DNA of 64,000 nt from positions 1-64,000 of the forward strand of contig JAKPPB010000020.1 of the NCBI GenBank assembly GCA_029547605.1, given 5' to 3'. Below are positions 58,428-64,000 of this stretch, one piece after another. This stretch comes from Methanobacteriota archaeon. Lineage in GTDB: Archaea > Halobacteriota > Methanomicrobia > Methanomicrobiales > Methanospirillaceae. Within the stretch, counting starts at the first letter, position 1. Every line of letters starts with the position of its first letter. Under the pieces are notes generated by a model. That model had not been told where the DNA came from. It made no database searches and saw nothing but the letters and a program-made list of their open reading frames with translations. A program made the translations under genes and the position numbers.

Positions 58428-59036
58428 ATGCCTGCCCTGCGTCCCCCCGTCGTGCTGAAGATCGGCGGAAGCCTCCATGACTGTGCCGGGGAGATCTGCT
58501 CCCACCTCCTGGACCTCGGCCTCCCGGTCCTGATTGTCCCGGGAGGGGGCGCATTTGCAGACCTGGTGAGGGAAAGCCCTGTTGATGGCTCCGCGGCACA
58601 CTGGATGGCCATCGCGGCGATGGAGCAGTACGGGTGGTACCTCTCCTCGTTTGGCCTTCCCGTCACCACCGCGCTTCACACCCCAACCCGCCCTTTGGTC
58701 CTGCTTCCCTATGGCCTGCTTATGGCAAAAGACCCCCTCCCCCATCGCTGGGAGGTGACCTCCGATACGATTGCTGCGTGGTGTGCGCACGTCCTGCGGC
58801 TTCCCCTTGTCCTGCTCAAATCAGTTGACGGGATCCATTCCAACGGCCAGCTCTGCACCTCCATTGGGTCCCCGGTAGAAACCGACGACGTCGACCCCTG
58901 CTTCCTCCCTTTCGTGCTCGGCCGCCGTGTGCCCGCGCTGGTCGTCTCCGGGAGGCACCCCCACAGGATCCGGGCAGCACTCACGGGAGTCCCCACCATC
59001 GGTACGACCATTGGCTTTTTTAGTGTTTCAGAATAG
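58428..59036 (+). CDS. Amino-acid-kinase-family protein, candidate methanofuran-biosynthesis kinase MfnE
   Basis: VVLKIGGSLHDCAGEICSHLLDLGLPVLIVPGGGAFADLVRES; VTSDTIAAWCAHVLRLPLVLLKSVDGIHS. Confidence 0.75.
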   Translation: MPALRPPVVLKIGGSLHDCAGEICSHLLDLGLPVLIVPGGGAFADLVRESPVDGSAAHWMAIAAMEQYGWYLSSFGLPVTTALHTPTRPLVLLPYGLLMAKDPLPHRWEVTSDTIAAWCAHVLRLPLVLLKSVDGIHSNGQLCTSIGSPVETDDVDPCFLPFVLGRRVPALVVSGRHPHRIRAALTGVPTIGTTIGFFSVSE

Positions 59037-59068
59037 AATATATGAGAACATCCAATCAGGAGGGTTTC

Positions 59069-59230
59069 ATGCCGATCAGAAAGTGCACATCATGCAGTTC
59101 ACCACTGGCCGAACCGGGCGCCACCGAGTTCGGATGCCCGAAATGTGATTATCAGATCAGGAGATGCTACCGGTGCCGGGAGCAGAGCATCCCCTATACG
59201 TGCCCGAAATGCGGGTTCGGGGGGCCCTGA
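59069..59230 (+). CDS. Small zinc-ribbon protein
   Basis: Four CxxC pairs: CTSCSS, CPKCDY, CYRCRE, CPKCGF; immediately upstream of aEF1B. Confidence 0.85.
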   Translation: MPIRKCTSCSSPLAEPGATEFGCPKCDYQIRRCYRCREQSIPYTCPKCGFGGP

Positions 59231-59233
59231 CCA

Positions 59234-59491
59234 ATGGGCACGGTGGCCATCATCCTGAAGGTCATGCCAGAATCTCCTGAAGTGGACCTTGTGGCCTTGA
59301 AGAGAGAGATCCAGGAGAAGGTCCCATCGGTTCGGGACATCCGCGAAGAGCCCATCGGGTTTGGCTTAAAAGCCCTCAAGGTTGCCGCGATTGTCAACGA
59401 TGCCGGCGGTGAGAGTGACGCGGTGGAATCCGAGATCCAGAAGATCTCCGGTGTCGAGCGCGCTGAGATCGTAGAACTGACCCTTACCTGA
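59234..59491 (+). CDS. ef1b: Translation elongation factor aEF-1 beta
   Basis: MGTVAIILKVMPESPEVDLVALKREIQEKV...GFGLKALKVAAIVNDAGG. Confidence 0.93.
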   Translation: MGTVAIILKVMPESPEVDLVALKREIQEKVPSVRDIREEPIGFGLKALKVAAIVNDAGGESDAVESEIQKISGVERAEIVELTLT

Positions 59492-59549
59492 AGGAGTCCC
59501 GCTTCGATCCATGCCTCTGCATGGAGAGCGAAGAATACTCAAATTTTTA

Positions 59550-60497
59550 TTATTCCTGCAGTTTCTGCAGCATTTCCTGCGTGATGGAGCGTATCTTCTC
59601 AACCGATTCCCTGAACTGGGCCACCTCGTCTTCCGCGATCTTTATCGGGACTGGAAAGACTCCGTTCCGGTTTATCCTTGCAGGGACACCGATGCACACG
59701 TCCCCTATGTCGTGCACCTCACTCCGTATATAGGCAGAGACCGTAAGAATGCGGTCCTCGTTGCCAAGCACTGTGCGAACCAGGGTTGCGATTGCCTCAC
59801 CCGGGCCGTATACCGTTGATCCCTTGTTCCGTATAATCTTCTCACCGCTCGACCTGACTGTTGCAACCATCTCCTCCACGGGAAGCCGCGAGAACGCCGG
59901 GAGGTTGCTGATCTGGATCCCTCCGATCGTCGTTGCGGACCAGAGCGGAACCATGGATTCCCCGTGCTCGCCGATGATGCGGGTGTGGACCTCGCTCACG
60001 TGGACGCGGAAATGCTTGGCGATGAGCGACTTCAGCCGCATGGAGTCAAGGTGTGTTCCGAGGCCAAAGACCTGGTTGGGCTGCATCCCTGAGTATTTAA
60101 GGGCCACAGATGTCATCACGTCAACGGGGTTCGTGACCATCAGGATCATGGCGTGGGGGGCACATTCCCCTATTATCCTCGCGGTCCCGGCCACGATTCG
60201 GGCATTCTCAAGGGCAAGGTCAAGGCGGTCCTGCCCCGGTCTCCGGGGTACTCCCGCCGTGCAGACCACCACGTCGGAATCCCTGGCATCCTCGAGATCT
60301 GTCGTCCAGGAGAGGTCTACCGCCTGCCCGGATGCGGCAAACGAGTCGACCAGGTCCTGCGTGATCCCGCAGAGCAGGTTCTCGCGCCCGGCTCTCCCAT
60401 GCAGGAGGATCTCGTGCACGTAAGGGATACTTGCAAGAGTATGAGCAGAAAAAGTGCCGACGTTTCCGGTGGCTCCGACAATAGTGACTTTTGACAT
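59550..60497 (-). CDS. mdh: Malate/lactate dehydrogenase family protein
   Basis: MSKVTIVGATGNVGTFSAHTLA; VVCTAGVPRRPGQDRLDLALENARIV; GEHGESMVPLWS. Confidence 0.9.
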   Translation of the reverse strand: MSKVTIVGATGNVGTFSAHTLASIPYVHEILLHGRAGRENLLCGITQDLVDSFAASGQAVDLSWTTDLEDARDSDVVVCTAGVPRRPGQDRLDLALENARIVAGTARIIGECAPHAMILMVTNPVDVMTSVALKYSGMQPNQVFGLGTHLDSMRLKSLIAKHFRVHVSEVHTRIIGEHGESMVPLWSATTIGGIQISNLPAFSRLPVEEMVATVRSSGEKIIRNKGSTVYGPGEAIATLVRTVLGNEDRILTVSAYIRSEVHDIGDVCIGVPARINRNGVFPVPIKIAEDEVAQFRESVEKIRSITQEMLQKLQE

Positions 60498-60500
60498 AAC

Positions 60501-60825
60501 GCTACAGTCCGGGGGAATGGGGACACGTTCTCGGTCGACGGCTCGCGGCTGCCTCTTCCGGGCACATTCCTCCTCCGCCCCGCAACCCCATGGGCGCCGA
60601 ATGTTTACGGTAAGTCTGCTCCCTTCCGGGCCTGGACCGGTCCCCGCAACAACAGGTCGCCGCCCCCTCCGGGGCTTGGATCCCTGTCCACCGACCTCAT
60701 GGGACGAGGTTTCAACGTCGGCCTGCACCGTTCACAGGCAACCCGGTACCGCCTTCTCCGAACTTCGCCCCCCGCATGCCGACGGTTTCGGGTCACAGGT
60801 GACGCCGGGCCACCCGGGCTAGTCC
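60501..60825 (-). ncRNA. Archaeal signal recognition particle 7S RNA (ends approximate)
   Basis: Minus strand contains the domain IV signature ggtccaggcccggaagggagcagac; GC-rich structured sequence; ends can pair (CTAGcCCGGG with CCCGGactgTAG). Confidence 0.85.
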
Positions 60826-60843
60826 CCATACCATATGGCGACC

Positions 60844-61872
60844 CTAGGGGATAAATACCTCGCCGGGGACCCGGCTCTTCCATTCCCTGATTGCATCGCC
60901 GGTCTTCCGGTTGTCCGATTTCTCGAAGAGGTCAAGGACTGCACAGACCGGTTCTTCTGGCAGGACCTTCCAGAGCTGCCGGAAATCTCCATGGTAGACC
61001 CTGATCGACTGCTCTCCCTCTGCCTCGGCAACAAGGACCGGGTCTTCCCTCACGGGGTGCTCACTCAAGGAACTGCAGGAAAAGCGCATCCGGACCTCCC
61101 CGGTGCGCAGGAACATCCGGTTCACATGAAGGTTTGTCGCGGACCAGAAAGCGGCTGCATACCATGCGTCGTTGAGGATCACCCCGGGTACGCCATGCCT
61201 GGCGGCGCAGAGGCCGAGAGTCCCCGCCCCCGAGCACGCATCCACGCACCACGCGGGTCTGTGCGCGGCAAGGTGGCGTTCCACTGACCGGATTTTGGGG
61301 TTATCGATGCGGGGGAATTCGATGTGCATCTGTGACTGCTGGACATAAACGACAAGAGGACCCGCACCGGTAGGGAAGACGCCCGCCCTCACGTCGCAGC
61401 CCGCGAGGAGTTCGTAAGTGCGGGGCGGAGTGGCAAGTGACGGGTCGGTTGCCCCAGGGACAAAATCTCCCGATTTCACCACTCCGCGGACCTCCGGCAC
61501 CTCATTTACCATCCTCCGTGCGGCGGACGCTGTCACAAGGGGCGAGAGTAGGACAAGGGAATCCTTTGGGAGGAACGGGGGGCCCGCATTGAAGAAACCG
61601 GGATGGAGGAGGGGGGACCCTACCGCTTTGAGTGGTTCGTTCCCCGAAAGGATCCCCTCTTCGACCATGATCACGTAGAGGTGGGCGAACACCTCGTCTA
61701 TGAACCTCTTTCCGCACTCGCAGGGTGTTCCGTAGTGCCTTCCCCTGAGCGGAAGGCTCTTGTCAAGCACCCTGAATGTGCACTTCTTGCACCGGGAGAA
61801 TACGGACGGGAGGGACCCGATGACCTCCGGCGCATCGCGAATACAGACATCGCCGCAGACAGGGCACTTCAT
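60844..61872 (-). CDS. Zinc-ribbon-containing class I SAM-dependent methyltransferase of unknown substrate
   Basis: MKCPVCGDVC...CKKCTFRVLDKSLPLRGRHYGTPCECGKRFIDEVFAH; CVDACSGAGTLGLCAARHGVPGVILND methyltransferase motif I/II. Confidence 0.72.
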   Translation of the reverse strand: MKCPVCGDVCIRDAPEVIGSLPSVFSRCKKCTFRVLDKSLPLRGRHYGTPCECGKRFIDEVFAHLYVIMVEEGILSGNEPLKAVGSPLLHPGFFNAGPPFLPKDSLVLLSPLVTASAARRMVNEVPEVRGVVKSGDFVPGATDPSLATPPRTYELLAGCDVRAGVFPTGAGPLVVYVQQSQMHIEFPRIDNPKIRSVERHLAAHRPAWCVDACSGAGTLGLCAARHGVPGVILNDAWYAAAFWSATNLHVNRMFLRTGEVRMRFSCSSLSEHPVREDPVLVAEAEGEQSIRVYHGDFRQLWKVLPEEPVCAVLDLFEKSDNRKTGDAIREWKSRVPGEVFIP

Positions 61873-61939
61873 TCCTGGGAGAGTCTGCCTTCCCACATAT
61901 GAACCTTTGTGAAGGCGAGTGAGGTGGGGGGATTGGAAA

Positions 61940-62014
61940 TGGGCCCGATGCGATTTGAACGCATGACCGCCCGGTTATGAGCCGGGCGCTCTTACCGGAC
62001 TAAGCTACGGGCCC
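61940..62014 (-). tRNA. tRNA with CAT anticodon, probable tRNA-Ile2
   Basis: Minus strand acceptor GGGCCCG/CGGGCCC, anticodon loop CTCATAA, T-loop TTCAAAT; near-identical frame to tRNA-Ile(GAT). Confidence 0.85.
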
Positions 62015-62027
62015 CTGGAAGAAAAAA

Positions 62028-62100
62028 CGCCGCCAACAGGACTCGAACCTGTGACATGCTGGTTAACAGCCAGCCACTCTACCAACTGAGTTATGGCGGC
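62028..62100 (-). tRNA. tRNA-Asn (GTT)
   Basis: Minus strand acceptor GCCGCCA/TGGCGGC, anticodon loop CTGTTAA, T-loop TTCGAGT. Confidence 0.9.
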
Positions 62101-62197
62101 ACACCCGATGTGCCAATATAGGTTGCCGCCGCCGGTGTTAAAGGTAGCGGAATTCCGGGCCCCGGGGCAGCGGAGGGCCGGGGGAGTGTCTGCCACG

Positions 62198-62488
62198 TCA
62201 GCCACCCTGGTGCTTCATGCTCTCGAGGAGCGCGATCATCTCACCGAGTTCCTGGTCCAGGCCGGCGAGGAGTACCTCACTCTGGGGGGTCGCCACCGCC
62301 CCGGATGGAGATGCACGGATGTATCCGAGCTGCTCCAGTACCCGAAGAGAGTAGCGGATCCTGTGGAAAGGTAGGTCCATCAGCTCGGAGAGCTTCATAA
62401 TCCCGATCGGCTGGTGCGCAACCACGGTCCGCAGCACCTGGATGTGCCTGTGCATCAGCTCGATCTCGCCCTTCACCTTCTCAATCAT
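62198..62488 (-). CDS. Winged-helix transcriptional regulator-like protein
   Basis: HQPIGIMKLSELMDLPFHRIRYSLRVLEQLGYIRASPSGAVAT. Confidence 0.8.
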   Translation of the reverse strand: MIEKVKGEIELMHRHIQVLRTVVAHQPIGIMKLSELMDLPFHRIRYSLRVLEQLGYIRASPSGAVATPQSEVLLAGLDQELGEMIALLESMKHQGG

Positions 62489-62742
62489 GGGCTCTGCTCC
62501 CTGGCAGGTTCCTGCGAGGCCTGGGCATCGAGCCATCTTTTGGTGGTAACATACTGCCTCCTGAAATAGACCGCAAGCCCGAGGGCCATGAGGAGAAGCG
62601 CTGCGCCAACGGGAACTGCAAGAGGCTCCTTCAGTTTCAGGAGAGCAATTACACCAAGCGCGACCAGGAGGATTATCCCGTTGAGAAGGATCGCCAGGCG
62701 GTAAAATTTCCACTTTAACTGCTCTTTGGTGGCCTCGTCCAT
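62485..62742 (-). CDS. Small two-TM membrane protein
   Basis: LAILLNGIILLVALGVIALLKL and VPVGAALLLMALGLAVYF; stop overlaps the start of the wHTH gene. Confidence 0.75.
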   Translation of the reverse strand: MDEATKEQLKWKFYRLAILLNGIILLVALGVIALLKLKEPLAVPVGAALLLMALGLAVYFRRQYVTTKRWLDAQASQEPAREQSP

Positions 62743-62803
62743 TACAGAAATGTCAGCACTCTCATAAAAGTACTTGTGGGATCGGCTCCAATAAGAACGG
62801 CAT

Positions 62804-63931
62804 ATGGATGCGCTCGAAGAGGCGATCCTGAAGAGCGGATCGGCGGCCTATATTGCCTTTGGGTCATCGCAGGACGCCGATATGCGCTACCTCACCAAGT
62901 TCTCCACGACTGATCCCATAGTATATATCAAAAAACCCGGGGAGCAGGGAGTGGTCGTGGTATCGCAGATGGAGTATGAGCGGGCAAGGAGAGAATCGAC
63001 CGCTGCGGTAATGTCCAGGTCTGAGGCGGGGCTCTTTGAGATACTGAAAGAGGAGAAGGACCGCTGGAGGGCTCTTGCAAGGATGGTCGCGGGGCTCGTG
63101 CAGGGGGCGGTGCTGGTCCCTCCCCACTTGCCGTATGCACTCGCAAAGGAACTCTCGGCCCTGATCCCTGTCGAAATTGACAGGACTGCCCTTGTCACGA
63201 TGCGGGGAAGAAAAAGCGAGGAAGAGATCGGGATGATCAGGCAGGTGCAGGTGGCTACCGAAGAGGCCATGCAAACCGGTATCGCAATGATCAGGAAAGC
63301 CAGGATAAGGAGAGGGTTCCTGTCCCGGGGCGCGGTTCCCCTCACTTCCGGGATGGTCCGGGCAGCCATGCACCAGGTCCTCCTCAGGAAGGGGTGCACT
63401 CCCGCCGATACCATCGTTGCCTGCGGTGAAGAGACCGCATTCCCCCATATAAGGGGAGAGGGGGCATTGAGGGCAGATGAACCGATCGTCATCGATATCT
63501 TCCCAAGAGACGATCAGACGGGGTACTACAGCGACATGAGCCGGACAGTCTGCAGGGGAGAGCCCGCTCCCGAGATCCGCGAGATGTTCCAGGCGGTAAG
63601 AGAGGCACAGGATCTCGCAGCATCGCGGATACTCCCCGGCGTGACCGGCGAAGAGGTCTACAGGGCAGTAGTTGACTTCTTTGAGGACCTGGGATACGGG
63701 ACCGGGAACTCGGGGTTTGTCCATAACCTCGGGCACGGCGTCGGCCTCGAGGTCCATGAAGCCCCGAGCCTCGGGCCCTCTGGGGAAGTGCTCATGAAAG
63801 GAAATGTGGTCACAAACGAGCCCGGACTCTATCTCCCCGGGACCGGCGGTGTCCGGCTTGAGAACATAGGGGTCATCGAGGAGAAGGGGTTTATCACGCT
63901 GACCAGCTTCCCCCGCGAGCTGGAACCATGA
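62804..63931 (+). CDS. M24-family Xaa-Pro aminopeptidase-like metallopeptidase
   Basis: IVIDIFPRDDQTGYYSDMSRTVCRG; HNLGHGVGLEVHEAPSLGPSGEVLMKGNVVTNEPGLYLPGTGGVRLEN. Confidence 0.9.
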   Translation: MDALEEAILKSGSAAYIAFGSSQDADMRYLTKFSTTDPIVYIKKPGEQGVVVVSQMEYERARRESTAAVMSRSEAGLFEILKEEKDRWRALARMVAGLVQGAVLVPPHLPYALAKELSALIPVEIDRTALVTMRGRKSEEEIGMIRQVQVATEEAMQTGIAMIRKARIRRGFLSRGAVPLTSGMVRAAMHQVLLRKGCTPADTIVACGEETAFPHIRGEGALRADEPIVIDIFPRDDQTGYYSDMSRTVCRGEPAPEIREMFQAVREAQDLAASRILPGVTGEEVYRAVVDFFEDLGYGTGNSGFVHNLGHGVGLEVHEAPSLGPSGEVLMKGNVVTNEPGLYLPGTGGVRLENIGVIEEKGFITLTSFPRELEP

Positions 63932-64000
63932 GGCATGAGATGAAAGACGAAGTGATGGACATGTACATCGAGGCGGGGCGGATAGCCTCGGCGATACGTG
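63928..64000 (+). CDS. map: Probable methionine aminopeptidase N-terminus (truncated by window edge)
   Basis: MRHEMKDEVMDMYIEAGRIASAIR..., ATGA overlap with the M24 peptidase; type II Map N-termini look similar. Confidence 0.55.
   Translation, partial: MRHEMKDEVMDMYIEAGRIASAIR

Noticed and set aside
60454-60822. ORFs on both strands around 60.5-60.8 kb
   Set aside because: Region is explained by SRP 7S RNA on the minus strand with its domain IV signature.
1-64000. CRISPR arrays, transposases, integrases, restriction nucleases
   Set aside because: None seen in the ORF translations and no regularly spaced repeats noticed; the only methyltransferase is an orphan.

Overview
The window is a 64 kb chromosomal segment from a methanogenic euryarchaeon. 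The order Methanomicrobiales is inferred from the mtrH/mtd/mer genes, the F390 synthetase, the PGF-CTERM S-layer protein and the ribosomal gene order. The backbone is a very long minus-strand ribosomal-protein supercluster (uL3 to cmk, about 10.8-25.2 kb). Other recognisable blocks are methanogenesis C1 genes (mtrH end, tfx/mtd, mer), F390 synthetase with a tandem rubredoxin, iorAB, nadX-nadA-nadC, fibrillarin/Nop5, hemD-cbf5, an SRP 7S RNA and six tRNAs. I see no CRISPR array, no transposase and no phage block. The most unusual items are: a multiply frameshifted CGGC-domain pseudogene beside a SPASM-type radical SAM enzyme; a Usp-Usp-GNAT fusion; an AdoMetDC-like protein with an altered cleavage site; a tubulin/FtsZ-like protein lacking the canonical glycine-rich loop; a sensor-like membrane protein without an ATPase domain coupled to a KaiC-like protein; a secreted lamin-tail/PLD protein; an orphan DNA methyltransferase coupled to iorB whose 3' end runs into a tRNA-Ser gene; and a zinc-ribbon methyltransferase of unknown substrate. 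No single item is proven to be a new system. All family calls come from reading the translations by eye, without database searches.
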